From Lachnoclostridium sp. An118 (GTDB lineage Bacteria > Bacillota > Clostridia > Lachnospirales > Lachnospiraceae), in assembly GCF_002160985.1 (NCBI RefSeq), contig NZ_NFLQ01000004.1:1-64000 (forward strand): a stretch of DNA of 64,000 nucleotides, written 5' to 3'. This document shows positions 42,273 through 49,670 of this stretch, piece by piece (position 1 is the first letter of the stretch; the number at the start of each line of letters is the position of its first letter). The position numbers and the translations under genes are program-made. The notes beneath the pieces are model-generated. The model worked only from the letters and a program-made list of their open reading frames with translations, was not told the DNA's origin and did not search any database.

Positions 42273-42998
42273 TTAAAGATATTCATATGTTATATTTTGG
42301 TTCTGGCACCATTCTTCCAACAGTTTCAGATTTTCCGGGCTGTGTGCCGGGTATCGGGGAATCCGTACCGGAGATGCCGGGGGTTTGTACCATAGAGCTT
42401 TCGGAGGCAGTCCATGCGTATCCTCAAAAAATAGAACCGCAGGACGCTCCAGAAATTCCCGCTGCTTCCAACTGTCGTTATACAGATAACGGAGCCGGTA
42501 TCCAAGCTGGCACTGGCTGTATTTGCAGCGCTGAAGCTGGACCTGGATACAGGGATGAATAGAAAGTCCGCTGTCATCCAGATATGCCAGATGACCTGAT
42601 TTGGACCGGATGATCTGCTCATAAGGAATATAATTATGGTTCTGGACAGGCAGCATGGCATGTTCTTTCTGAAAGGATATCTGAGGAAAGCCAAAGGTAT
42701 CACAGAAGTAGAAACGGCTGTCTCCCGGTGCATCCTGCACTTCCAGGATGTCAGAAACAGACAGGGAATGTCCGGTAAAACCGATCTTTTCCAGATATTT
42801 GGTATCTGCTTCGTCCGTGCGGTTAAAAATCCGGTAGATTTCTTCCAATGTAGCAGCTTCTGTCTCTCCACAGAATACAGATTCATAAATCCCGGCAGGC
42901 GGCGTTTGATAACCGGCTTTCTGAAAGCAGGAAAGCGGCAGAAACATCAGCCTTTCCTGATCCAGTTCCGGGATGATCTGGTAAATCGTAATTCTCAT
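42273..42998 (-). CDS. YodL-domain protein
   Basis: 241 aa. IYQIIPELDQERLMFLPLSC, LEEIYRIFNRTDEAD and FTGHSLSVSDILEV followed by YFCDTFGFPQIS match the YodL-like domain of Firmicute mobile elements, often seen in large polyvalent proteins. The C-terminal 100 residues are unrecognised. ATG follows AAGGAGGATACTT. Biochemical role unknown. Confidence 0.82.
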   Translation of the reverse strand: MRITIYQIIPELDQERLMFLPLSCFQKAGYQTPPAGIYESVFCGETEAATLEEIYRIFNRTDEADTKYLEKIGFTGHSLSVSDILEVQDAPGDSRFYFCDTFGFPQISFQKEHAMLPVQNHNYIPYEQIIRSKSGHLAYLDDSGLSIHPCIQVQLQRCKYSQCQLGYRLRYLYNDSWKQREFLERPAVLFFEDTHGLPPKALWYKPPASPVRIPRYPAHSPENLKLLEEWCQNQNITYEYL

Positions 42999-43012
42999 AA
43001 GTATCCTCCTTG

Positions 43013-43046
43013 AAAAAGAAGGACCTCCCCGTGGGAAGATCCTTCC
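43013..43046 (-). terminator. Intercistronic terminator between LPD11 and YodL genes
   Basis: Minus-strand GAAGGA-CTTCCC pairs with GGGAG-TCCTTC and is followed by TTTTTC, which leads straight into the AAGGAGG of the YodL gene. Confidence 0.75.
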
Positions 43047-43058
43047 TAATTATGATAG

Positions 43059-43505
43059 TTATTCGTTGCATATGGCTTTTTCATAGTTCAGGAGCTGCTT
43101 CCAGGTCAGCCATTCCGGCTTCCCGTCAATAGGAAGCTCCTTCCACAATTCTTTCATGCGGTTCATATGATGCTGCGGATCATTCCCGGATAAGATGGTA
43201 ACGCTCCGGTTCCCGTAGCCGAGAAAATATTCGCAGTCACTCTGCAGGCGGCTTAGCATCATATACTGGAACTCATACGGGTTTCTTCGGAAGGGTTCTG
43301 ACTCAAAGGTATACTCCTGACGGATGGGGGATACTGGTTCCCCATCCAGGTCATTCCTTGTAGTAGAATACAAGTCCGGAGTTTCGGATTTCCCCAGGTT
43401 AAGGTCTTTCCAGAACCGTCCGTGCTGATCTTGATAAGTTGGACAGCTAAAATCATCAATGCCGATGAATTTCATGATTAAGGTCATCGGTTTCTTTTCT
43501 TCCAT
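43059..43505 (-). CDS. LPD11-domain protein
   Basis: 148 aa. FIGIDDFSCPTYQDQHGRFW, KDLNLGKSETPDLYS and YMMLSRLQSDCEYFLGYGNR are the conserved stretches of the large polyvalent protein-associated domain 11. Here it is free-standing rather than fused to a giant conjugation protein. Function unknown. Confidence 0.85.
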   Translation of the reverse strand: MEEKKPMTLIMKFIGIDDFSCPTYQDQHGRFWKDLNLGKSETPDLYSTTRNDLDGEPVSPIRQEYTFESEPFRRNPYEFQYMMLSRLQSDCEYFLGYGNRSVTILSGNDPQHHMNRMKELWKELPIDGKPEWLTWKQLLNYEKAICNE

Positions 43506-43520
43506 TGTTCATTCACCCCT

Positions 43521-44000
43521 TCATGCAATTTCATTTTCCATTTCCAAGCTCCATCTCAGCTTCCCACGTATATCCATCAGGATAAGCCCTAACTGGTTCT
43601 CTCCGTGGCCGTTGACCATGCCCCAGAAGTAATCGCCCCAGGTATTGCCTTCCACAAGGAGACAGTCTCCTGTGGCAAGCAGGGCATCCCTGAGATTCGG
43701 GTTCTGCAGGAACTTGCACATGCAGATCTCATACATGATAGAGATCCTGACTTTATTCCAGTCCGGGCGCAGCGTGAGTTTCTTTCCCCGCTTTTTGGCT
43801 TCTGCCGGATTGTGCAGGCGGTAAATAGAGAATTGCTGCTGTTCTTTTGCACAGCAGGTCTTCTGCGCCTGGAAAGCGGCTTCACTGTTGGCATAGGTCT
43901 GCCCCATGTAGGTGACAGGAGCCGGATAAAAATTGCTGAGAAATGCGTATTCCCCGGTAAATGAAGAAATAGTACTTATATTTTTCTGAATTTGATGCAT
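43521..44000 (-). CDS. NADAR (YbiA/RibX-like) protein
   Basis: 159 aa from ATG 44000 (AAGGAGAAAAATACC). SFTGEYAFLSNFYPAPVTYM and YANSEAAFQAQKT are the N-terminal NADAR signature; AKKRGKKLTLRPDW and LVEGNTWGDYFWGM are the later conserved motifs. NADAR enzymes are N-glycosidases; some act on riboflavin intermediates and some remove ADP-ribose from guanine bases. In this operon the latter role is attractive but unproven. Confidence 0.9.
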   Translation of the reverse strand: MHQIQKNISTISSFTGEYAFLSNFYPAPVTYMGQTYANSEAAFQAQKTCCAKEQQQFSIYRLHNPAEAKKRGKKLTLRPDWNKVRISIMYEICMCKFLQNPNLRDALLATGDCLLVEGNTWGDYFWGMVNGHGENQLGLILMDIRGKLRWSLEMENEIA

Positions 44001-44013
44001 GGTATTTTTCTCC

Positions 44014-44568
44014 TTAATTATGACAGTCAAATAAGACAAGCGCCCAGTCATCAGGCGCATTTTCCACTTCTGTCAGGTCATCTTGATAGAGTCTTGCTGT
44101 ACAATCAGCTACGTTGTAAAAATAAGAATTTAGTATATATGTACCGTTTAGTAGTGCAGCAATTTGATATAAGAAATAATCAGCCATAGAATCAATTTTT
44201 TCTGTCCGATCAGATTTCCTCTTGAGCTTTTCAATTTCCAGAATAATCTCCTCCAGATCGGTTCCAATCATTTCTTTTAAATAGAGAAGATTTTGTTGAA
44301 TCTCTTGATGCTGTAGTTCTTTTGTTATAGTAAGCTCTTGAAGAAACTTTGCTACGTCATCTTTTGCAAACAGTACATTTACTGGATACAGGTTTTCCCA
44401 TCTTCCTGCAGTCTCTGTTGTACGCTGATCAAAGACTGTGAGATAAAAATCATCCGTATTCATTTCTGCATAGAGCCGGATCTCATTAATTAATTCCTGG
44501 CGAGTGTAATTCTTTGGATCTGAAACTGCTTCTGGAATATAAACCAGTATTTTGTGTAATGCGTGCAT
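44014..44568 (-). CDS. Hypothetical protein (184 aa)
   Basis: Not recognised. Acidic, helical protein with a central coiled-coil-like stretch (LYLKEMIGTDLEEIILEIEK). ATG follows GAAAGGAGTAACAA. It lies between the DUF3791 and NADAR genes, so it may belong to the same functional set. Confidence 0.75.
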   Translation of the reverse strand: MHALHKILVYIPEAVSDPKNYTRQELINEIRLYAEMNTDDFYLTVFDQRTTETAGRWENLYPVNVLFAKDDVAKFLQELTITKELQHQEIQQNLLYLKEMIGTDLEEIILEIEKLKRKSDRTEKIDSMADYFLYQIAALLNGTYILNSYFYNVADCTARLYQDDLTEVENAPDDWALVLFDCHN

Positions 44569-44589
44569 TTGTTACTCCTTTCTGCATAC

Positions 44590-44623
44590 AAAAAAGGAAC
44601 CGCCTATCACATAGGTAGTTCCC
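44590..44623 (-). terminator. Intercistronic terminator downstream of the DUF3791 gene
   Basis: Minus-strand GGAAC-ACCTAT pairs with ATAGG-GGTTCC, followed by TTTTTTG, before the RBS of the next gene. Confidence 0.8.
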
Positions 44624-44647
44624 TTCTTAAACATCGTGCATTAGTAT

Positions 44648-44896
44648 TCAGTTTGTCTGTAATTCTTTTTGTTCCTGTTCTTCGTAGAACCGGTCTGCGA
44701 TATAGCCCGCTGATTCCGCCCAAAGCGTATTCTCTGTATTCTGCAGAGCTTGATACGTCTGGGACTGGTAGAAAGCAAGTGCTGCATCTGGGAAAGAGAG
44801 ATGACTCTTTTCTTTGATGATGTCGATCACGTCCCGGATCTGGATACACATATTCATAGTAATATCTTTTCCGTTAAAATAGTAGATGCCATTCAT
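44648..44896 (-). CDS. DUF3791-like small protein
   Basis: 82 aa. The core DVIDIIKEKSHLSFPDAALA...FYQSQTYQALQN matches the helical DUF3791 pattern, a domain that habitually accompanies DUF3990. Start ATG 44896 has GGGAGG ten nt upstream; ATG 44857 would also give a family-like start. It follows the ART-fold gene immediately and may be its partner or antitoxin. Confidence 0.75.
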   Translation of the reverse strand: MNGIYYFNGKDITMNMCIQIRDVIDIIKEKSHLSFPDAALAFYQSQTYQALQNTENTLWAESAGYIADRFYEEQEQKELQTN

Positions 44897-44898
44897 AT

Positions 44899-45594
44899 CT
44901 ACACAACCTCCCTTCGGGATTCCAGTGTCAGATGCTTCAGGGCGAGGGGCGTATGGAAAGATACCTGGTTGTTGACCTTATTGTAGCGAAGACGTTCCAC
45001 CGCTTCCTCTGATTTTAAAATGCCTGACAGGTATAACTGTACAGTCTCCATGGTGTTGTCATCCGCAACCGGGCCTACCACCACATCGTAAGAGTGCTGG
45101 ATGCCGCCTTTCGTGCGGTTTTCCTTGATAAACTCCAGCCATTCCTGATCCAGAGCGGTAAAGTGTTTGATCTTCAGGTCCTCTGTCTGCCGGAACAGGT
45201 AACGGTAAACGTATCTGCCGCCTTTGTGGGAGCGCAGATACAGCCGTCTGGCCCATTCCTCTGCCTGGCTTTCCAGGACGGTACAGTAAAATCCCCGACC
45301 AAAGTCACGACGGTTATGGGATTTTTCCAGGTCAATCGTATCAAATGCAAAATTGGAACCGTGGTAAATCACCAGTTCCGGAGCATTTTCAGCAATAATT
45401 TCTTCTACATAATTTAATGTCTCTTCTAAGTCGAGCTGGTGAAGATATTCATGCTGTATTAGGATTTTTTCAAATACCTGGTGCTTATAAAAAAGGCTGA
45501 CAGCTTCTGCGGTAGGCAGGTTGTGCTGTTTGGCATATTGCTCAAGAGCCTGTACAGATAAGATTTCCACATCTGATTGTATACTCATACTCAT
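44899..45594 (-). CDS. DUF3791-DUF3990 fusion, ADP-ribosyltransferase-fold protein
   Basis: 231 aa from ATG 45594 (GGAGG five nt upstream). Residues about 5-70 form a DUF3791-like helical domain (LEQYAKQHNLPTAEAVSLFY). Residues about 80-225 are DUF3990: VIYHGSNFAFDTIDL, then RRDFGRGFYCTVLESQAEEW, LEFIKENR and YDVVVGPVADDNTM. DUF3990 belongs to the ADP-ribosyltransferase-like fold; the HGS and FGRGFY elements would frame the NAD site. Possible toxin or effector. The target is unknown. Confidence 0.85.
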   Translation of the reverse strand: MSMSIQSDVEILSVQALEQYAKQHNLPTAEAVSLFYKHQVFEKILIQHEYLHQLDLEETLNYVEEIIAENAPELVIYHGSNFAFDTIDLEKSHNRRDFGRGFYCTVLESQAEEWARRLYLRSHKGGRYVYRYLFRQTEDLKIKHFTALDQEWLEFIKENRTKGGIQHSYDVVVGPVADDNTMETVQLYLSGILKSEEAVERLRYNKVNNQVSFHTPLALKHLTLESRREVV

Positions 45595-45707
45595 CATTGC
45601 CTCCATTTGCCCTTATTATACCAGAAATGAATTTGTATTCCAACGGAATTATCTGTGGGATTGGCACATCATTTCTGAAACCGTCCTATAAGCTCCGACA
45701 GTAAAAA

Positions 45708-45944
45708 TCAATCATTGCTGCCGGAAGGGATGACCTGGCAGGCGTCTTCCACGTATACTACACCAAGGCAACCGTAACCGTCCCAGGAAACATGGATAGT
45801 GCCGATGTCATCGACATGCCTGACTGTACCAAGGGTCCCTTCCGGGATTTTGGTGTAGGGATCATCCATATGGAGCAGTTTTACACGGGTTCCCGGTGGG
45901 AAGGTACTCCTGAGTTTAACAAGATTTTCCTGGCTTATTCCCAT
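45708..45944 (-). CDS. DUF4314 protein
   Basis: 78 aa from ATG 45944 (GGAGG nine nt upstream; ATG 45953 abuts the RBS). FPPGTRVKLLHMDDPYTKIP, then GTLGTVRHVDDIGTIHVSWD matches DUF4314, a small beta-barrel (KOW/SH3-like) protein frequent on ICEs. Function unknown. Confidence 0.85.
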   Translation of the reverse strand: MGISQENLVKLRSTFPPGTRVKLLHMDDPYTKIPEGTLGTVRHVDDIGTIHVSWDGYGCLGVVYVEDACQVIPSGSND

Positions 45945-45985
45945 TGTATTCATCCTCCTTTTTGTTCATAATCTCTGTACTGGCA

Positions 45986-46681
45986 TCAGCCAGAGAGAGA
46001 GGTTGGATTTTCGGCTTGTTCCAGTGAAGTCTCCGGATGGAAATTTATGCCGTCTTCATAGCCTTGCACAGAAAAGCGGCGGAAGTTTCCAGGATTCAAA
46101 TTCGCATAGACCCCGCCATTGCGAAGGGAAGCTGCTGCTTTATCTACTTCCTGGGGAACAGTAAGGACAAGCCCCCATCCTTCTTCGTGCTGGCTGTTTT
46201 GTTTCTGGAAGGCATCATAAAGACTAGAGGCAAAACCTGCACCATAAGCATTGCAGAGTTCCCGTAGCTGTGTTCCGTTATATCTTTTTTTGTATTTTCT
46301 GCGAAGCTCCTGGCAGTGTGCCAGGATATAATCATAAGCGTACAGAAAGATGCGGGAACACACTTCATAATCATCTTCCAGACCGATAAATCCGATGGTT
46401 GCCGTTTTTGTACGCTTTATCCGGCTGTAATATGCCTTACAGCAATAATGCGGGGCAATCACGGCAGAAAGCTCTACCGCCCATTTGTTTGTCATTTTCG
46501 TACAACTGGCCCGGACCGTTTTTCGGATCACTTTCTGCTTCTTTGCATCCAATACCTCTTCCGGACGCAGTTTATGAGTAGCCATGAGTTCACGGGCTTT
46601 TAAAAGGGCTGCTTTCGCTTCATGTTCATTCGGGCTTTCCGATAATGCCAGTAGTTTTGCAATTCGATCTTTGATATTCAT
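45986..46681 (-). CDS. DUF2786-domain protein
   Basis: 231 aa. The N-terminus DRIAKLLALSESPNEHEAKA...LLKARELMATHKL is the DUF2786 signature; a following domain (YCCKAYYSRIKRTKTATIGF, FLYAYDYILAHCQELRRKY) resembles the DUF7168-type partner. Common in phages and mobile elements; role unknown. ATG follows AAAAGGAGAATGAACA. Confidence 0.85.
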   Translation of the reverse strand: MNIKDRIAKLLALSESPNEHEAKAALLKARELMATHKLRPEEVLDAKKQKVIRKTVRASCTKMTNKWAVELSAVIAPHYCCKAYYSRIKRTKTATIGFIGLEDDYEVCSRIFLYAYDYILAHCQELRRKYKKRYNGTQLRELCNAYGAGFASSLYDAFQKQNSQHEEGWGLVLTVPQEVDKAAASLRNGGVYANLNPGNFRRFSVQGYEDGINFHPETSLEQAENPTSLSG

Positions 46682-46709
46682 TGTTCATTCTCCTTTTTAT
46701 AATGAGAAA

Positions 46710-46733
46710 GGAACCGCCAGGCAGTTCCTTTTT
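46710..46733. terminator. Intercistronic hairpin between the 46815 and DUF2786 genes
   Basis: GGAACCGCC/GGCAGTTCC dyad. The better T-run (TTTTT) is on the plus strand; on the minus strand TTTCTC follows. Weaker than the other operon hairpins. Confidence 0.5.
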
Positions 46734-46814
46734 CAAAAGCATTTTTTCTTTTGTAATGTTACCGGGAGTAATCACCTGACAGGTGTCTCTCCTTCATACT
46801 TAAAGCAATGGCTT

Positions 46815-47243
46815 TTATCCCCATATTTCGCCCATAATCTCCACCAGGTAAGAATCCAAGGGAAGATCAGGGGGAAGGATTCCGGCAAGTTTCTCCTGAA
46901 ATTCATCTAAAATATCTTCATAGGAAGCATAAGCAGAAGAATAAAGTTCCGGGAAATTCTTCAGTTCAAGGATATAGAAGGAATCGCCAGGATCCAGATC
47001 CAGTTCTTCGTGATCCTTGAGGCTCCACACGGACATATATTCAGCATTTCCGTAATGGAATCCTTCGTAAGTATCGACCAGATATTCCTGAAATAGAGAA
47101 ATATCATCTTCAGCCGAGAAAGCCTGGAATAATTTCGGATTGTTCTTTTCCCATTTTTCTTTTGCATAGCTTTGTATCGCTGTGGCTGCTTCCTCTGTAA
47201 TTAGGAAGCCATAAATATGAAATACGTTTGTAATTATACTCAT
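46815..47243 (-). CDS. Hypothetical protein (142 aa)
   Basis: Not recognised. Acidic, aromatic-rich soluble protein (DYISLFQEYL-like segment, DLDPGDSFYILELKNFPELY). ATG follows GTAGGAGAGGCT, nine nt after the ligase stop, so it is co-transcribed with ligA. Confidence 0.75.
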   Translation of the reverse strand: MSIITNVFHIYGFLITEEAATAIQSYAKEKWEKNNPKLFQAFSAEDDISLFQEYLVDTYEGFHYGNAEYMSVWSLKDHEELDLDPGDSFYILELKNFPELYSSAYASYEDILDEFQEKLAGILPPDLPLDSYLVEIMGEIWG

Positions 47244-47251
47244 AGCCTCTC

Positions 47252-49249
47252 CTACGCAATCATTGCTAAAAACTCTGCTTCCGACAGGATCGTGACGCCA
47301 AGAGCCTGGGCTTTGGCCAGCTTACTGCCGGCTTTTTCCCCGCAGATCAGGTAGTCGGTCTTTTTGGATACCGAGCTGCCCGGCTTTGCGCCAAGCGCCA
47401 GGATCTGGTCGTTGATCTCTGAGCGGGTAAAGTTTTCCAGCTTTCCGGTTGCTACGATTGTTTTTCCTGCAAATACATTGTCTTTTGTCATAGTGGTTTC
47501 TTCCTTTCTTTCTTCAAATGTAAATTCATTCTGTAACGTATCCCACAGCGCCAGGTTTTCTTCATCCGCAAACCAGTCATGGATGTTCCGGTTCAGGGTG
47601 GCGCCAAAATCCTCTAACTGCGTGAAATCATAGCCATCCACAGCAGCCGCTTTGAAGGCATCCAGATTGCCGGAGAATACATCATCCAGCACCCGGCTTT
47701 TCGTGCGGCCCACCATGGGAATATCCATGCTGACAAGATAACGGACAAAAGAGGTGTGCCGGCTGGCTTCTATGGAGTTCCAGAGCCGGTCAAAGGACTT
47801 CTCCCCGAATCCATCCAGATGGATGATCTCCTCCCGGTGTGTATCCAGATGGTAGATATCCTGGAAGGTCTGAAGATATCCCAGAGCCAGGAACTTCTCC
47901 AGCGTAGCTTCCTTTAACCCTTCAATATTCATCGCTTTTTTGCTGACGAAATGGACAAATTTTTTCAACTGCTGGCTTTCACAGGATAGATTGCTGCAGT
48001 GTACAGTTTCAATGATCCGTCCTTTTTCTGCAATCTTCCGATGAACTTCTGCAGGAGCGCCGCAGCACGGGCAGACAGACGGGGCCGCATCCTGGTAGTG
48101 TCCCCGGTCCAGGTTATCCTCTACATGAGGGATGATCATATTGCGCTTTGAGACCAGAATCCGGCACCCAGGAACCAGTTCCAGTTCCCGGATAAAGGTG
48201 AGATTATGGAGCGTTGCTCTGGATACAGAGCAGCCGTCAATCTCTACGGTGTCAAAGACTGCCACAGGCGCAAGTTCCCCGAAGCGGGAAGGCGTCCATT
48301 CGATACTCCGGAGGATGGTTTCGTAGGTTTCATCCTCGAATTTGTAGGCGAGTCCGTCCTTGTAATGATGTCCGGTCCTTCCGCAGCTTGCGGAATATGC
48401 CAGGTCATCGAAAATCAGTACCATTCCGTCAATGGGAAGATCCAGTTCTTCTGCTTTCTCTTTCAGATCCTGGATTCGCAGATCCAGGTATTCCGGGGAA
48501 ATCTGCTCTGGATTCAGGGGAATGTAGGGGCAGGAGCCAAAGCCCAGTTTGGATAACTGGTACAGGCGTTCTTCCCGGCTGTTGCTGTTTTCTCCCTCAT
48601 CCAGTCCTTCCAATACGTTGAACGGGAGGAAGGTAACGCAGCGGCCCTTGCAGTTTTCAGGATCCAGGCTTCGCACCGATCCGGCTGCCAGGTTCCGGGT
48701 ATTCTTATAGGGCTCCCCGTTCCGGTCCCGCAGGGTTTCGTTCATCCGTTCAAAATCTTTCCGCCGGATGAAGGCTTCTCCGGTGACAACCAGCCGCTTT
48801 TTATAGGAAACTGTGAGCGGTACATTCTCAAAGGTGGGAATGTTGTGGGTGATCTCTTCACTGGTCTCACCGTCTCCTCTGGTGGCTGCCTCTGTGAGCC
48901 TGCCGTTTTCATAAGTGAGTTTTACAGTCAGCCCGTCCAGCTTCAGCATGAGCAAGGCTGCGTGGCTGCCGCAGAAACGGCACAGATCCGTTACCTGCTT
49001 TGTTTTGTCCAGAGATAAAAGCGGATGCGGGTGCGGCACTTTTTTCAGTTCACTGACCGGCGGGTAGCCTACCGTCTGGGTGGGGGAATTAGAGTAAATG
49101 ATCCCTGTTTCCTCCTCCAGCTTTTTCAGTTGGTCATACATCTGGTCATACTCCGCATCGGAGATCTCCGGTGCGTTCAGGTTATAGTATGCGTGCCGGT
49201 GATGATTCAGTGTCTGGACCAGTTCTTTGATTTTGGTTCCTTCATTCAT
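47252..49249 (-). CDS. ligA: NAD+-dependent DNA ligase (LigA)
   Basis: 665 aa from ATG 49249; the longer upstream ORF only reads through the leader. The NTase domain has YYNLNAPEISDAEYDQMYDQ (Ia, NAD-binding) and LMLKLDGLTVKLTYENGRL with the adenylated Lys. Then follow the OB fold, a Cys4 zinc finger (CPCCGAPAEV, CSNLSC), HhH repeats and a C-terminal BRCT (VFAGKTIVATGKLENFTRSE). Full length and apparently active, so probably an element-borne second ligase for its own replication or repair. Confidence 0.95.
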   Translation of the reverse strand: MNEGTKIKELVQTLNHHRHAYYNLNAPEISDAEYDQMYDQLKKLEEETGIIYSNSPTQTVGYPPVSELKKVPHPHPLLSLDKTKQVTDLCRFCGSHAALLMLKLDGLTVKLTYENGRLTEAATRGDGETSEEITHNIPTFENVPLTVSYKKRLVVTGEAFIRRKDFERMNETLRDRNGEPYKNTRNLAAGSVRSLDPENCKGRCVTFLPFNVLEGLDEGENSNSREERLYQLSKLGFGSCPYIPLNPEQISPEYLDLRIQDLKEKAEELDLPIDGMVLIFDDLAYSASCGRTGHHYKDGLAYKFEDETYETILRSIEWTPSRFGELAPVAVFDTVEIDGCSVSRATLHNLTFIRELELVPGCRILVSKRNMIIPHVEDNLDRGHYQDAAPSVCPCCGAPAEVHRKIAEKGRIIETVHCSNLSCESQQLKKFVHFVSKKAMNIEGLKEATLEKFLALGYLQTFQDIYHLDTHREEIIHLDGFGEKSFDRLWNSIEASRHTSFVRYLVSMDIPMVGRTKSRVLDDVFSGNLDAFKAAAVDGYDFTQLEDFGATLNRNIHDWFADEENLALWDTLQNEFTFEERKEETTMTKDNVFAGKTIVATGKLENFTRSEINDQILALGAKPGSSVSKKTDYLICGEKAGSKLAKAQALGVTILSEAEFLAMIA

Positions 49250-49325
49250 GGTTCTGTTTCTCCTTTCTGTTACCATGTCCATCCGGAGCATTGAAAAACA
49301 ACCCTCCTTTCCCATGTTCAGGCAT

Positions 49326-49359
49326 AAAAAAAGAGAATGACGCAAAATGCTCATTCTCT
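49326..49359 (-). terminator. Leader terminator 2 (ligase operon)
   Basis: Minus-strand AGAGAATGA...TCATTCTCT followed by TTTTTTT, 77 nt before the ligase start. Confidence 0.85.
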
Positions 49360-49383
49360 GACAGCGTGCAGTTTTCTGCAAAA

Positions 49384-49415
49384 TAAAAAAAGCCAGAAGG
49401 TACTGCCCTGATGGC
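49384..49415 (-). terminator. Leader terminator 1 (ligase operon)
   Basis: Minus-strand GCCA...TGGC hairpin with inner AGG/CCT, followed by TTTTTTTATTTTG. Confidence 0.65.
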
Positions 49416-49499
49416 AGAGTATCCCTCTGACTGATTACAAACCTAAACAGCGTGTGATAAATCCTTTCCGGATAGACACAAAATATATGGTACAAAATG

Positions 49500-49560
49500 A
49501 GTATAACACTATATATAGAGCGTGTCAAATGCAAAGAAGTGATTTAGCACTATATATAGT
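49500..49560 (-). promoter_or_regulatory. Ligase-operon promoter with two palindromic operators
   Basis: Minus strand: -35 TTGACA (49528-49523), 17 nt, -10 TATACT (49505-49500). CTATATATAG lies inside the spacer (49509-49518), and ACTATATATAGT lies upstream of the -35 (49549-49560). Same design as the promoter at 36.8 kb. Confidence 0.8.
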
Positions 49561-49613
49561 ATATGAATGTAAAACCGCTGGGGAGACGGGCAGCTTTTGA
49601 CAGAAAAATCCTC

Positions 49614-49642
49614 TTGACGAAAGAACATATGTTCTCCATAAT
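49614..49642 (+). promoter_or_regulatory. SOS promoter with LexA box
   Basis: -35 TTGACG (49614-49619), 17-nt spacer, -10 CATAAT (49637-49642). GAACATATGTTC (49623-49634), a perfect match to the Gram-positive LexA consensus GAAC-N4-GTTC, sits inside the spacer. Damage-inducible control of the polymerase gene downstream is expected. Confidence 0.85.
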
Positions 49643-49670
49643 AGAAGAAAAAAAGGAGGCGAACACACGT

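Larger units (their letters stand above)
49318..49480 (-). repeat. Conserved leader, copy 2
   Basis: Near-identical to 36590-36745 in the same orientation. Contains the tandem leader terminators of the ligase operon. Confidence 0.9.

Noticed and set aside
49250-49534. 95-residue N-terminal extension of the DNA ligase
   Set aside because: It is translation of the conserved leader including terminator stems. The same residues appear in the 36.6-kb leader before an unrelated gene, and known ligases start at the MNEGTKIKEL position.
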